A stretch of DNA of 64,000 bases from Streptacidiphilus jiangxiensis (GCF_900109465.1 NZ_FOAZ01000024.1:1-64000), one strand, 5' to 3'. Shown: positions 6,835-15,929, counted from the first letter of the stretch. Made by a program: numbers and translations. Notes: a model not told the origin generated them from the letters alone.

Positions 6835-9800
6835 CTAGTGCTTCTCGGTGACGCCCGCCGAGTCGAAGGTCGCCACCTCGTGCATGGCCCGCGCCGCCGA
6901 CTGGACCAGCGGCAGAGCGAGCAGTGCGCCCGTGCCCTCGCCGAGGCGGAGGTCCAGGTCGATCAGCGGACGCAGACCGAGCTTGGCGAGAGCCGCCTTG
7001 TGCCCCGGCTCCGCCGAGCGGTGGCCGGCGATGCACGCCGCCAGGACCTCCGGCGCGATCGCCTTGGCGACGAGCGCCGCCGAACCGGCGATGACACCGT
7101 CCAGGATGACCGGCGTGCGCAGCGACGCCGCGCCCAGCAGGAAGCCCGCGATCGCGGCGTGCTCCAGGCCGCCGACCGCCGCCAGGACACCGATCGGGTC
7201 GGACGGGTCCGGGCGGTGCAGCTCCAGCGCCTGACGGATGATCGCGACCTTGCGGGCGTGCGTCTCGTCGTCGATGCCCGTGCCGCGGCCGGTGACGGCC
7301 GCCGGGTCCTCGCCGGTGAAGACGGAGATCAGCGCCGCCGCAGCGGTGGTGTTCGCGATGCCCATGTCGCCGGTGACCAGCGCCTTGTTGCCCGCGGCGA
7401 CCAGGTCGCGCGCGGTCTCGATGCCGACCTCCAGCGCCCGCATGGCCTCCTCGCGGGTCATCGCGGGGCCCTGCGTCATGTCGCCGGTGCCCGCGCGGAC
7501 CTTGCGCGGCAGCAGGCCGGTGGTACGGCCGGAGTCGAGCGCCGGGGGCAGCTCGGAGGCGACGCCCACGTCGACGACGCAGACCTCGGCGCCCAGCTGG
7601 TTGGCGAAGGCGTTGATGACCGCCCCACCCGCCAGGAAGTTGCCGACCATCTGCGCGGTGACCTCCTGCGGCCACGGGGTGACGCCCTGGGCGTGCACGC
7701 CGTGGTCACCCGCGAAGATCGCGACGCAGGCGGGCTCCGGGATCGGCGGCGGGCACTTGCGGCTCAGCCCGCACAGCTGCGCGGAGATTATCTCCAGCAT
7801 GCCCAGCGAGCCGGCCGGCTTGGTCATCCGCTTCTGGCGGTCCCAGGCCTCGCCGAGCGCCTTGGCGTCCAGCGGGCGGATGCCGCGCAGGGTCTCCTGG
7901 AGCACGCTGTGCGGCTCCTCGCCCGGCAGGGCGCGGCGGCCGTAGGTCTCCTCGTGGACCACCCAGGAGAGCGGGCGCTTCTTCGCCCAGCCGGCCTGCG
8001 CCAGCTCCGGCTCCTCCGGGAACTCGTCGACATAGCCGACGCAGAGGTAGGCGACGACCTCCAGGTGATCCGGCAGGCCGAGCTCGCGGACCAGCTCCAC
8101 CTCGTCGAAGAAGCTGACCCAGCCGACGCCCAGGCCCTCGGCCCGCGCGGCCAGCCAGAGGTTCTCGACCGCGAGGGCGGCCGAGTACGGCGCCATCTGC
8201 GGCTGGGTGTGGCGGCCGAGGGTGTGGCGGCCGCCGCGGGTGCGGTCGGCCGTGACCACGATGTTGACCGGGGTCTCCCGGATGGCCTCGATCTTCAGTT
8301 CCTTGAACTGCTTGGCGCGGCCCTTGGGGAGCGACTCGGCGTAGATGTCGCGCTGACGCTCGGCCAGCTCGTGCATCCTGGCGCGGGTCTTGGCGGAGCG
8401 GATGACGACGAAGTCCCAGGGCTGGGAGTAGCCGACGCTGGGCGCGGTGTGCGCGGCCTCCAGGACCCGGATCAGCACCTCGTGCGGGATCGGGTCGGAG
8501 CGGAAGCCGTTGCGGATGTCGCGGCGCTCGCGCATGACGCGGTGGACGGCCTCACGCATGTCCTCGTCGTAGCCGGGGGCGGCGTCGCCGAGCGGTTCTT
8601 CCGCGTTGGCAGCCTCCGCGTCCGCGTCGACGTCCGCCGCCGCGGACGGCTCGGACTGCCCGGTGACCGCGTGGGTCTCGGCGCCTTCGCCCGCGACGGC
8701 GGCCGGCTCGGCACCGGCCGCGACCGGCGCCAGGCCCGACGCCTCGGCGGCGACGGGCTCGGGGCCGATCGCGGTCTCCTGCTGCGGCGCCTCGGCGGAC
8801 GCGCCCGGCTGGGCCTCCTGCGACTCCGGCGCCTGCTCGACCACGACCTGATCCGCCACGTTCCCTGCCTCCACGTCCGACTCCACCGACGCCTCGACGA
8901 CCGGATCGGCCGACGCCCGCGCCTCCTGCTCCCCCACCGACGCTGCGGTCTCCTCGGCGGCCACCTCGTTCTCCGGTACGGCGACCGGCTCCACGACCTC
9001 GGCGATCGGCTCCGCCACGGCCTCGACGGGCTCGGTCGGCGCGGCGACCGGCTCGCCGGTCAGCACGCCCATACCCAGGGCGGTCTCCTCCGGCTGAACC
9101 GGGGTCCGGGCCGGGGCCTGGACCGGGGCCTGCGAGGGCGGGGCGATGAAGGCGGCGATGCGGGACGTCTGCGCGCCGTTGGCGCGGCCCTGCGGCGGGA
9201 CCACCGGCTCGGGCTCGCCCTCGGCCTCGGCGGCTCCGGGCTCGGCGAGGGCGACGGGCGTGGCCTCGGTCGCGACGACCGGCTCCATGACGAACGGCCC
9301 GGCGGCAGGCGCGGACGGCGCCTGGACGGCCTGCGGTTCGGCGGTCGGCTCGCCCTGGACCGGCGCCTGCTCGGCGGGGAGCTCGAGGCCTGGCTGCTCG
9401 GCGGCCGGCTGCGCCGCGACGACGGGCTCGAGCGGCGTGACCGGCTCGGTGGCGACGCTCGAGGCCGCGGCGACCGCGGCCTCGACCTGCGTGCTGGAGC
9501 CGCCCAACGTGCTGTCCGGGGACGGCATCTGCACGGGCACGGTAGCGGTGGCGGTGGCGGTGGCGGTGACCGTCGCGGCGACCGCGGACTGGTCCAGGTA
9601 CTCGGGCGCGCCGGGCATGACACCGACGGCGGCCGGGACGGGCACGACCGGAGTGGGGACGCCGTAGGGGGGCGTGCCGGACGGGAGCGGGCCGTTGCCG
9701 CCGTGGCTGCTCGGGCCGCGGTCGGCGAGGGAGCGGACCGGCACCTGGCCCGTCATCAGGGACGGGTCCGGGATGGGCGGACCGGCGTGCAGCGGGCGTC

Positions 9801-10611
9801 GCGGCGCCGTCCCGGCGACCGGCTCAGGGTCCGACTCCTGGACGGGCGCGGCCTCCGAGGCCGTCTCCGCCGTCTCCGCCACGGCGGGCACGGCGGGCTC
9901 GGGCTCGACGACGGGTGCGATCGGCGTGACCGGCACGGGGACGGCGGGCGGCTCGACCACGAGGCCGGCCGTGGCCGCGTACGGCTCGCTCGGGTAGGAC
10001 GGGGCCGCGTACGGGTCGACGGGCGCGCCCTCGGGGAAGCTTGCGACCGGGGCCGTCAGCGCGGAGTCGTCGACGGCGAGACCCGGCTGACCCAGCGAGG
10101 TGGGCAGCGGACCGGTCAACGGGTCGGTCAGCGGGTCGGTCAGCGGGTCGACGGCCAGGGACCCGTGCGGCGGCTGTGCGACGAGCGACTCACCCGTACC
10201 GGGAGGCGCCAACGGCGGCCACGAGGGCGCGGGCGGCTCGGCGTGCGCCGGGGCGTACATCGGCACACCCGGCTCGTAGGCGTTCTGCTCGTAGGGGGCC
10301 TGCTCGTAGGCGCCCTGGGGGAACGCGACCGGCGCGCCCGGGATGCCCGGCGCCACGGGAACGACGGGGGCCACCGGCGGGATCTGCCCCTGCGGGTACT
10401 CCTGACCGCGCGCGGCCTCGTTCCACGCGCCCTGCGGACCGGGCATGAGCAGCTCGTCCTCCTCCTCGTCGACCTCGTCGAGGAAGGTGTAAGCGGGCCG
10501 GACTCCCTGGGCCGCGCCCTGCTCGGCCGCGAACCCGTGGGGCTGCGGCACCTGCTCCGGCTCGACACCGGGGACCTGCCCCCCGAAGGGGACGTTGCCG
10601 GTCTCGCTCAT
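6835..10611 (-). CDS. cobT: BluB-CobT fusion with long disordered N-terminus
   Basis: A 1258-residue protein with two enzyme domains for the lower ligand of vitamin B12. Residues about 686-900 are a BluB-type nitroreductase (RRDIRNGFRSDPI, APSVGYSQPWDFVVIR, GLGVGWVSFF), which makes 5,6-dimethylbenzimidazole from reduced FMN. Residues about 900-1258 are CobT (GDHGVHAQGVTPWPQEVTAQ, GDMGIANTTAAAALI, and RLGEGTGALLALPL with the catalytic Glu), which makes alpha-ribazole phosphate. The first 680 residues are Pro/Ala/Val/Glu-rich with no recognisable fold, including threonine-alanine runs near 9540-9580. The ATG at 10611 has AAGGAG eight bases upstream. CobT enzymes are usually about 350 residues; this is over three times longer. 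Confidence 0.93.
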   Translation of the reverse strand: MSETGNVPFGGQVPGVEPEQVPQPHGFAAEQGAAQGVRPAYTFLDEVDEEEDELLMPGPQGAWNEAARGQEYPQGQIPPVAPVVPVAPGIPGAPVAFPQGAYEQAPYEQNAYEPGVPMYAPAHAEPPAPSWPPLAPPGTGESLVAQPPHGSLAVDPLTDPLTDPLTGPLPTSLGQPGLAVDDSALTAPVASFPEGAPVDPYAAPSYPSEPYAATAGLVVEPPAVPVPVTPIAPVVEPEPAVPAVAETAETASEAAPVQESDPEPVAGTAPRRPLHAGPPIPDPSLMTGQVPVRSLADRGPSSHGGNGPLPSGTPPYGVPTPVVPVPAAVGVMPGAPEYLDQSAVAATVTATATATATVPVQMPSPDSTLGGSSTQVEAAVAAASSVATEPVTPLEPVVAAQPAAEQPGLELPAEQAPVQGEPTAEPQAVQAPSAPAAGPFVMEPVVATEATPVALAEPGAAEAEGEPEPVVPPQGRANGAQTSRIAAFIAPPSQAPVQAPARTPVQPEETALGMGVLTGEPVAAPTEPVEAVAEPIAEVVEPVAVPENEVAAEETAASVGEQEARASADPVVEASVESDVEAGNVADQVVVEQAPESQEAQPGASAEAPQQETAIGPEPVAAEASGLAPVAAGAEPAAVAGEGAETHAVTGQSEPSAAADVDADAEAANAEEPLGDAAPGYDEDMREAVHRVMRERRDIRNGFRSDPIPHEVLIRVLEAAHTAPSVGYSQPWDFVVIRSAKTRARMHELAERQRDIYAESLPKGRAKQFKELKIEAIRETPVNIVVTADRTRGGRHTLGRHTQPQMAPYSAALAVENLWLAARAEGLGVGWVSFFDEVELVRELGLPDHLEVVAYLCVGYVDEFPEEPELAQAGWAKKRPLSWVVHEETYGRRALPGEEPHSVLQETLRGIRPLDAKALGEAWDRQKRMTKPAGSLGMLEIISAQLCGLSRKCPPPIPEPACVAIFAGDHGVHAQGVTPWPQEVTAQMVGNFLAGGAVINAFANQLGAEVCVVDVGVASELPPALDSGRTTGLLPRKVRAGTGDMTQGPAMTREEAMRALEVGIETARDLVAAGNKALVTGDMGIANTTAAAALISVFTGEDPAAVTGRGTGIDDETHARKVAIIRQALELHRPDPSDPIGVLAAVGGLEHAAIAGFLLGAASLRTPVILDGVIAGSAALVAKAIAPEVLAACIAGHRSAEPGHKAALAKLGLRPLIDLDLRLGEGTGALLALPLVQSAARAMHEVATFDSAGVTEKH

Positions 10612-10962
10612 GTCACTGGCTCCTTCCAGGGCCGCCTGGCGTCCATGGCACCGCGGTCAACGACCACGGCCACGGCACCCACCGTTCCGGTCCTCGCCTC
10701 ACTGCGACGGACCGGTGCAAACCCCGCCCGCCACAAAGAAGAACGACAGAACCGGGGCAACCGGCACGATCGCCCCGGCCACACCGGCATTCTTCCGTCC
10801 CATCAGGGGCCATGGCCAACGCGCACGCCCGCCGGTGCTGTGGCTTCCGCCACGTTGCGCCGAGCCCCTCGGGAACACGGCGTCAGCCTACCTGTCGTCA
10901 GTGACGCCGGGCGCCACGGTCTTGCGCCCTGGACGGAGCCGTAGCGGAGTGGTAGCCGCCGG
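10612..10962. other. Intergenic leader between cobL and bluB-cobT
   Basis: About 350 bases without a gene, in the minus-strand direction of the cobalamin genes. It contains a strong hairpin followed by T-rich sequence (10752-10778) and a small GGAA-loop hairpin at 10840-10853. I looked for the cobalamin riboswitch core and B12-box pattern on both strands and did not find it. Confidence 0.5.
10752..10778 (-). terminator. Probable terminator/attenuator between cobL and bluB-cobT
   Basis: On the minus strand CCGGGGC (10778-10772) pairs with GCCCCGG (10758-10752) around a 13-base loop and is followed by TTCTGTCGTTCTTCTTTG. It could end the cobL transcript, or act as an attenuator in the bluB-cobT leader. 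Confidence 0.5.
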
Positions 10963-12180
10963 TCAGACCCGGTCGCCCCAGAGCACCCAGCTCGGTGCGG
11001 CCGCGCCCAACTGCCCCTCCGCGTCCAGCGGGGAGGACTGAACCAGGCTCCCCTCGGCGCGGTAGCCGGACCGGGCGAAGGCGCGCCGGACCTCCTCCAG
11101 CTCCGCCGTGGTGCGCGGGAGCGCGACGATCCGCTCCGGGCGCCGGGTCAGGCAGGCCTGCAGCACGGCCGCGCCCTGGCGGACCAGGACGGTGTCCGGC
11201 TCGGGCAGGTCGGCCAGCACGCCGGGTGCGGTGCCGAGCACCGTCTGCACCTCGACGCCCGCGCGGCGGGCGTTGACATCGAGTCGGGCGCAGGCGTCCG
11301 GGTCGCGGTCCACGGCGATCACGGCCGCGCCGCAGCGAGCGGCGTCCACCGCGAGCGCGCCGTCGCCGGCGCCCACGTCCCACACCAGGTCCCCCGGCCG
11401 CGGCCCGAGCCGGGCGAGCACCAGGGCCCGGACGGGCACGGGCAGCTCGCGCGTCCCCGCCCCGGGCCCGATGGCCGGCTCAGAAGGCAGCGCCCACCCG
11501 CGTCCGGCCTTCCCGGGGAAGTCGACCGGCCGCCCCGCGAGCCACCCGGACGGCGGCAGCGGGCCGCCGTTGCCGGAGCCACCTATGACCAGCACGACGT
11601 TGGGGTCCCGCCACAGGTGGTCGGGAACCCGGTCGGAGGTCAGCACGGTGACGTTCTCCTCGGGCGCGCCGAGGGCCTCGCAGATCACGAAGGTGCGGTG
11701 GACGTCACGCATCATCAGCGCGAGCTCGGAGGGCCCGGCGCCGGGCGCGGTCAGCACGGCCACCTTGGGGTGGGCGCGGCACACGTTCACCGCGCGGCGC
11801 AGTCCGCCGCGCCCGTGGGTGGAGACGACCTGCGCGTCGTCCCAGGGCATGCCCGCCCGCGCGAACGCGGCGGCGACGGCGGAGACGGCCGGCAGCACCT
11901 CCAGTTCCAGCCCGTACTCGGGCCGGCGCAGGGTCCGCACGACTCCGAAGAATCCGGGGTCCCCGTCCGCGACGACCACCGCGGTCCCGCGGTGGTCCGC
12001 GATCCGCCGCGCGACGAGCTCCACGCTGCCGAGCGCCATGCGTTCCACGCCGGGCGCGAGGGTCAGCTCGCGCAGGGGCCCGGGAGAGGCGGCGACAAGG
12101 GTGGCGGCGTCGATCGCGGCCCTGGCGGAATCGCTGAGCGGCGAACCGTCCCAGCCGATCACGGTGACCCGGTCAGCCAT
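10963..12180 (-). CDS. cobL: Precorrin-6Y C5,15-methyltransferase (CbiE-CbiT fusion)
   Basis: A 405-residue bifunctional corrin-ring methyltransferase. The N-terminal half (about 1-210) is a tetrapyrrole methylase (CbiE), with VTVIGWDGSPL and VVVADGDPGFFGVVRTL. The C-terminal half (about 235-405) is a CbiT-type class I methyltransferase with the SAM motif VWDVGAGDGALAVDAA and AVDRDPDACARL. It methylates C5 and C15 and decarboxylates the acetate at C12. It is upstream of bluB-cobT on the same strand but separated by about 350 bp with a terminator-like hairpin. The remaining corrin-ring genes are not in the window. Confidence 0.94.
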   Translation of the reverse strand: MADRVTVIGWDGSPLSDSARAAIDAATLVAASPGPLRELTLAPGVERMALGSVELVARRIADHRGTAVVVADGDPGFFGVVRTLRRPEYGLELEVLPAVSAVAAAFARAGMPWDDAQVVSTHGRGGLRRAVNVCRAHPKVAVLTAPGAGPSELALMMRDVHRTFVICEALGAPEENVTVLTSDRVPDHLWRDPNVVLVIGGSGNGGPLPPSGWLAGRPVDFPGKAGRGWALPSEPAIGPGAGTRELPVPVRALVLARLGPRPGDLVWDVGAGDGALAVDAARCGAAVIAVDRDPDACARLDVNARRAGVEVQTVLGTAPGVLADLPEPDTVLVRQGAAVLQACLTRRPERIVALPRTTAELEEVRRAFARSGYRAEGSLVQSSPLDAEGQLGAAAPSWVLWGDRV

Positions 12181-12261
12181 GGCGGTCGCTCCGCACGTTT
12201 CCCCCCACAGTCGATTTCCAGCCGCGGACAGGCTAACCGCAGACGGTCACTTGCACCTACC

Positions 12262-12394
12262 TCGGGGGCGCGGGGCTCTGCTGACTTGCGGCTCTCTCGC
12301 GCGGGCGCGAGAAACCCACCCGAGGGGGATGGCCCTGTCCGCTCGGGATCTCAAGGCCCACGGTGGCTTGTCGCGCAGTTCCTCGCGCCCCTGG
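12262..12394. repeat. Palindromic intergenic repeat, copy 2
   Basis: The right arm GGTGGCTTGTCGCGCAGTTC...CGCGCCCCTGG ends at about 12394 and matches the other copies. The left arm has diverged, with an added CTCTCGCGCGGGCGCGAGA hairpin. The inner GGGGATGGCCCTGTCCGCTCGG is recognisable. TTGCAC precedes it. It lies between cobL and the GNAT gene and is about 30 bp longer than copies 1, 3 and 5. Confidence 0.85.
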
Positions 12395-12403
12395 GCTGAG
12401 CTC

Positions 12404-13024
12404 TCATCCCCAGTGCGGGTCGAGATCCTCCGGAAGCAGGCTCCAGACGATGAGGTCCGAGCGGGAGCCGTGTTCCGCGTCCGCGCCGCGGACGAGCCAG
12501 GCGTTGCGGAGGATGCCCTCGCTGATCGCGCCCAGCTTCTGGGCGACCAGCTGGGCCGCGGTGTTGCCCGCGGCCGTCCGCAACTCCAGGCGTTCGAACT
12601 TCTGGTCCTCGAAGAGCCAGCGGGCCACCGCATGCGTGATCTCCCCGGCGTACCCCTCGCCCCGGGCCCACGGCGCCGTGACGACCTGCAGCTCCGTGCT
12701 GCGCAGCCGCCAGTCCGTCGCGCGCAGGCGCACCGTGCCGACGAGACGCTGGGTCAGGAACTCCACCGCCGCCAGGGCAAGGCCGTCTCCGGAGACCCGC
12801 TGCCCCACCGACCGGCCCCGCACCCACGACTCCGCGTCCGCCACCGCGTACGGGTGCGGCACGGTGGTCCACTGGTGGACCAGCTCGTCGTTCATCATCT
12901 CCGCGAGGGAGGGGGCGTCGTCCAGGTCGAAGGCACGGAGCACCAGGCGATCGGTGTTGATCGTGATCTCCGGGAACGCCGGTGCGCATCCGGACGGCCC
13001 GGACGCCGCATCGCTGCTGCTCAT
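12404..13024 (-). CDS. GNAT-family N-acetyltransferase (RimJ/RimL-like)
   Basis: A 206-residue acetyltransferase of the Acetyltransf_3 type: TDRLVLRAFDLDDAPSL near the N-terminus, VGTVRLRATDWRLRSTEL in the middle, and the acetyl-CoA region WARGEGYAGEITHAVARWLF followed by ERLELRTAAGNTAAQLVAQKLG. Members acetylate N-terminal amines of proteins or small molecules; the substrate is unknown. I chose ATG 13024. A GTG at 13060 would extend the protein by 12 residues, but it lies inside the hairpin that probably terminates metNIQ. It is downstream of metQ on the same strand. Confidence 0.85.
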   Translation of the reverse strand: MSSSDAASGPSGCAPAFPEITINTDRLVLRAFDLDDAPSLAEMMNDELVHQWTTVPHPYAVADAESWVRGRSVGQRVSGDGLALAAVEFLTQRLVGTVRLRATDWRLRSTELQVVTAPWARGEGYAGEITHAVARWLFEDQKFERLELRTAAGNTAAQLVAQKLGAISEGILRNAWLVRGADAEHGSRSDLIVWSLLPEDLDPHWG

Positions 13025-13051
13025 GGAACGATCATGCTCCAGGGTGGGGGC

Positions 13052-13099
13052 CGCCGTCACCTCTTTGACTCGGCGTGCCGGGACGAGGAGGTGACGGCG
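13052..13099 (-). terminator. Terminator downstream of metNIQ
   Basis: CGCCGTCACCTC at 13052-13063 and GAGGTGACGGCG at 13088-13099 form a perfect 12-bp stem with a 24-base loop. It lies 28 bp after the metQ stop, between metQ and the GNAT gene, as expected for an operon terminator. Confidence 0.75.
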
Positions 13100-13126
13100 T
13101 GTGGGAGAACGAGGCTACTCGCTCCC

Positions 13127-13972
13127 TCAGAAGGCCGGAATGACCGCGCCCGAGAAGGTCTGGTCGATGTACTGCTTGACCTGCGGGGAGTGCAGCAGCT
13201 CGGCCAGCTTCTTGACGCGCGGGTCGTTCTGCTCGCCCTTCTTGACGGCGAGGATGTTGGCGTAGGGGTTGTCCTGCGCCTTCTCCAGCAGCAGCGCGTC
13301 CTTCTTCGGGTTCAGCTTGGCGTCGAGCGCGTAGTTTCCGTTGATGACGGCCGCGTCGACGTCGCTGAGGGTGCGCGGCAGCTGGGCCGCGTCGATCTCC
13401 TGGAACTTCAGGTGCTTGGGGTTGTCCGTGATGTCGTCCGGGGTCGCCTCGAGGCCGGCGCCGCTCTTCAGCTTGATCAGGCCGTTGGCCGCCAGCAGGT
13501 CGAGCGCGCGGCCCTCGTTGGTGGCGTCGTTCGGGACGGCGACGGTGGCGCCGTCGGCGAGGGCGGCGACGGACTTCACCTTGCTCGAGTACAGGCCCAG
13601 CGGCTCCAGGTGGACGGTCTCGACGGAGACGATGTCGGTGCCGTGGGTCTTGTTGAAGTCGTCCAGGTAGGGCTGGTGCTGGAAGTAGTTGGCGTCGGCG
13701 GAGCCGTCCTGGACCGCGGTGTTGGGCGTGACGTAGTCGGTCACGACCTTGACCTGCAGGTTCAGGCCGGCCTTGGCGGCCAGGTTCTTCTGGATGTACT
13801 CGAGGATCTGCGCGTGCGGGGTGGGGCTCGCGACGACGACCAGCGGCTTGCTCGCGTCGTTGGACGAGCTTCCGGAGGACGAGGTCGACGAGGAGGAGCC
13901 GCAGGCGGCCAGGGTGAGGGCCAGCGCGGAGGTCGCGAGGGTGGCGGTGGTGAACTTCACGGAGGTGCGCAC
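13127..13972 (-). CDS. metQ: Methionine ABC transporter substrate-binding lipoprotein
   Basis: A 281-residue NlpA/MetQ-family lipoprotein. The signal peptide ends in the lipobox LAAC with Cys24 as the acylated residue, followed by a serine-rich linker. The mature domain has VVVASPTPHAQILEYIQ, the YFQHQPYLDDFN segment, VAVPNDATNEGRAL, and VINGNYALDAKLNPKKDA, all characteristic of methionine-binding MetQ. It delivers L- or D-methionine to MetI/MetN at the membrane. The GTG start at 13972 is preferred because it gives the basic n-region MRTSVKF; a second GTG at 13960 is possible. It follows metI by 35 bp and is the last gene of the operon. Confidence 0.95.
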   Translation of the reverse strand: MRTSVKFTTATLATSALALTLAACGSSSSTSSSGSSSNDASKPLVVVASPTPHAQILEYIQKNLAAKAGLNLQVKVVTDYVTPNTAVQDGSADANYFQHQPYLDDFNKTHGTDIVSVETVHLEPLGLYSSKVKSVAALADGATVAVPNDATNEGRALDLLAANGLIKLKSGAGLEATPDDITDNPKHLKFQEIDAAQLPRTLSDVDAAVINGNYALDAKLNPKKDALLLEKAQDNPYANILAVKKGEQNDPRVKKLAELLHSPQVKQYIDQTFSGAVIPAF

Positions 13973-14007
13973 GAAAAGTGCCCTTCCAAAGAGTTGGTGC
14001 GGGTGGA

Positions 14008-14778
14008 TCAGACGCGGGTGGAGCCGGTGAGCTCCGGTTCCCGCGCGGGGGTCTCCGCGGCCTTGGGGGCGGCGGAAATCTGGGGGGTGACCCGGCGTCG
14101 GAACGTCCGGCGGGTGGCGGGTCGCTTGTGGTCGAGGCTGCGGGCGAGGCCCTCGCCGACCAGTTGGACGAGCGTCACGAGGACGACCAGCTCGGCCGCG
14201 ATGACCCACATGAAGGTGGTCTCGAAGCGCATGTAGCCGTAGTTGATGGCCAGGGTGCCGAGCCCGCCGCCGCCGACCGTGCCGGCCATGGCCGAGTAGC
14301 CGATCAGCGCGATGACGGTGGTGGTGAGCGACGAGACGAGCGCGGGCAGCGCCTCGGGCAGCAGGACCCTGCGGACGACCGTCCAGGTCGAGCCGCCCAT
14401 GGCCTGGACGGCCTCGACCAGTCCGCCGTCGACGTCGGCGACGGCGGTCTCGACGAGCCGGGCGAAGAAGGGGATCGCGCCGATGGCCAGCGGCACGGTC
14501 GCGGCCTGCCAGCCGAGCGTGGTCCCGACGACCCAGCGGGTGAACGGGATGATCGCCACGATCAGGATGACGAAGGGCAGCGAGCGCCCGACGTTCACGA
14601 CCGTGCCGACGGCCTTGTTGACCGGCGCGTTCTGCAGCAGGCCGTCGCGCCGGGTGAGCGCGAGCAACAGGCCGAGCGGGAGGCCGACCAGGACGGTGGC
14701 GAGGGTGGCCAGGCCGACCATCCACAGCGTCTCCTGGGTGGCCTGCACCAGCAGCGGCTGCATGTCGTTCCATCCCAT
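14008..14778 (-). CDS. metI: Methionine ABC transporter permease
   Basis: A 256-residue permease with five predicted membrane helices. The EAA loop EAVQAMGGSTWTVVRRVLLPEALP couples to the ATPase. The start ATG at 14778 overlaps the metN stop codon (TGATG) and is preceded by GGGAG inside metN, so translation is probably coupled. The in-frame upstream extension lies within the 3' end of metN and is not needed. The basic C-terminal tail ends in a Pro/Glu-rich stretch after the last helix. Confidence 0.95.
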   Translation of the reverse strand: MGWNDMQPLLVQATQETLWMVGLATLATVLVGLPLGLLLALTRRDGLLQNAPVNKAVGTVVNVGRSLPFVILIVAIIPFTRWVVGTTLGWQAATVPLAIGAIPFFARLVETAVADVDGGLVEAVQAMGGSTWTVVRRVLLPEALPALVSSLTTTVIALIGYSAMAGTVGGGGLGTLAINYGYMRFETTFMWVIAAELVVLVTLVQLVGEGLARSLDHKRPATRRTFRRRVTPQISAAPKAAETPAREPELTGSTRV

Positions 14779-15887
14779 CAGGCCGCTCCCTCGGCTCGTG
14801 CTCCGGCTCGGCTTCGCTCCGGCCGGGTGCCGACTCCGGTCGTGCCTCGCTGCGTCGACCCCCAACCTGCGCTGCGCCTCGACTCCGCACTCGCAATCAC
14901 CTCCACCTGGAGGCCCTGCTCGCGCAGGTAGCCGATCGGGACGACGTTCTCCTCGAAGCTGCCGGGCAGCGAGACGCGCATCCGGCCGACCTGGCGGCCG
15001 CCGACGGTCTCGACGGCGGCGCCGATGATGCTGACGTCGACGTTGTAGGTGCGGGCCAGCTGGGAGATGAACGGCTGGGCCGTCGCGTCGCCCTGGAAGG
15101 TGATGTCGACGACGGTGCTGCCCTGCAGCGGCTCGCCCTCGCCCAGCGGGAAGAGCTCGCGGGCGAGCTCGGAGCCGGGCTGCTCCAGCAGCTCGGTGAG
15201 TGTGCCGGACTCGACCACGCGGCCGGCCCGCATCAGCGCGGCGGAGTCGCAGACGGACTTGATGACGTCCATCTCGTGGGTGATCAGCAGGATGGTGAGG
15301 CCGAGCTGCCGGTTGAGGTCGCGCAGCAGTTGGAGGACGGAGCGGGTGGTCTCCGGGTCCAGCGCGGAGGTCGCCTCGTCGGAGAGCAGCACCTTGGGGT
15401 CGCCGGCCAGGGCGCGGGCGATGCCGACGCGCTGCTTCTGACCGCCGGAGAGCTGCGCCGGGTAGGCCTTGGCCTTGTCGGCGAGGCCGACCAGGTCCAG
15501 CAGCTCGGCGACCCTGGCGGCACGCTCGCGTCGCGTCAGGCCGCTGAGCTCCAGCGGCAGTTCGACGTTCTCGGCCACCGTGCGACGGGCGAGGAGGTTG
15601 AAGTGCTGGAAGACCATGCCGATGGAGCGGCGGGTCTCGCGCAGCTCGGCGGGCGAGAGCGCGGTCAGCTCGCGGCCGTCGACCCGGACGCTGCCGGAGC
15701 TGGGGCGCTCCAGCAGGTTGACGCAGCGGATGAGGGTGGACTTGCCGGCGCCGCTGGTGCCGACGACGCCGTAGACCTCGCCCTGGCGGACGTGCAGGTC
15801 GACTCCGTCGAGTGCGGCGATCTCCGGATTCGAGCCGGGGCGGCCCTGGGCGCGGTAGACCTTACGCAGGTCAGAGGTGGTGATCAC
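14778..15887 (-). CDS. metN: Methionine ABC transporter ATP-binding protein
   Basis: A 369-residue ATPase with Walker A GTSGAGKST (43-51), signature LSGGQKQRVGIARAL and Walker B VLLSDEATSALDP. A C-terminal NIL/ACT-like regulatory domain (about residues 260-335) is where MetN binds methionine for feedback inhibition. About 35 further residues (SRRSAGWGSTQRGTTGVG onward) are low complexity, Arg/Gly/Ala-rich and beyond the usual family length. They may be a late addition. The GTG start at 15887 has only a weak upstream site (GGAAAC), fitting control from the leader. A cysteine-rich leader ORF and a hairpin lie between promoter and start. Confidence 0.95.
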   Translation of the reverse strand: MITTSDLRKVYRAQGRPGSNPEIAALDGVDLHVRQGEVYGVVGTSGAGKSTLIRCVNLLERPSSGSVRVDGRELTALSPAELRETRRSIGMVFQHFNLLARRTVAENVELPLELSGLTRRERAARVAELLDLVGLADKAKAYPAQLSGGQKQRVGIARALAGDPKVLLSDEATSALDPETTRSVLQLLRDLNRQLGLTILLITHEMDVIKSVCDSAALMRAGRVVESGTLTELLEQPGSELARELFPLGEGEPLQGSTVVDITFQGDATAQPFISQLARTYNVDVSIIGAAVETVGGRQVGRMRVSLPGSFEENVVPIGYLREQGLQVEVIASAESRRSAGWGSTQRGTTGVGTRPERSRAGARAEGAA

Positions 15888-15911
15888 AGTGTTTCCGTGG
15901 GTCGGCGCGCG

Positions 15912-15929
15912 CAGCCGTCACTGCGGCTG
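15912..15929 (-). promoter_or_regulatory. Hairpin in metN leader, 3' of the leader ORF
   Basis: CAGCCG at 15912-15917 pairs with CGGCTG at 15924-15929 around a 6-base loop. It lies 24 bp upstream of the metN start and 73 bp beyond the leader ORF stop. It could be an attenuation structure or could control access to the weak metN ribosome binding site. Confidence 0.4.

Noticed and set aside
9540-9580. GGTGGC microsatellite as a phase-variation site
   Set aside because: The run is a multiple of three bases in the disordered tail of the bluB-cobT gene and would not shift the frame; it simply encodes alternating Thr and Ala.
5701-10944. 1747-residue plus-strand frame
   Set aside because: Antisense shadow of cobA and bluB-cobT; composition is Arg/Gly/Asp/Val repeats created by codon bias.
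10612-10962. Cobalamin riboswitch in the bluB-cobT leader
   Set aside because: I looked for the B12-box and core hairpin pattern on the minus strand. Hairpins exist but the conserved segments do not. A covariance-model search for cobalamin riboswitches would be decisive.
13060-13099. Longer GNAT N-terminus starting at GTG 13060
   Set aside because: The start lies inside the perfect hairpin that probably terminates metNIQ, and there is no spaced ribosome binding site.
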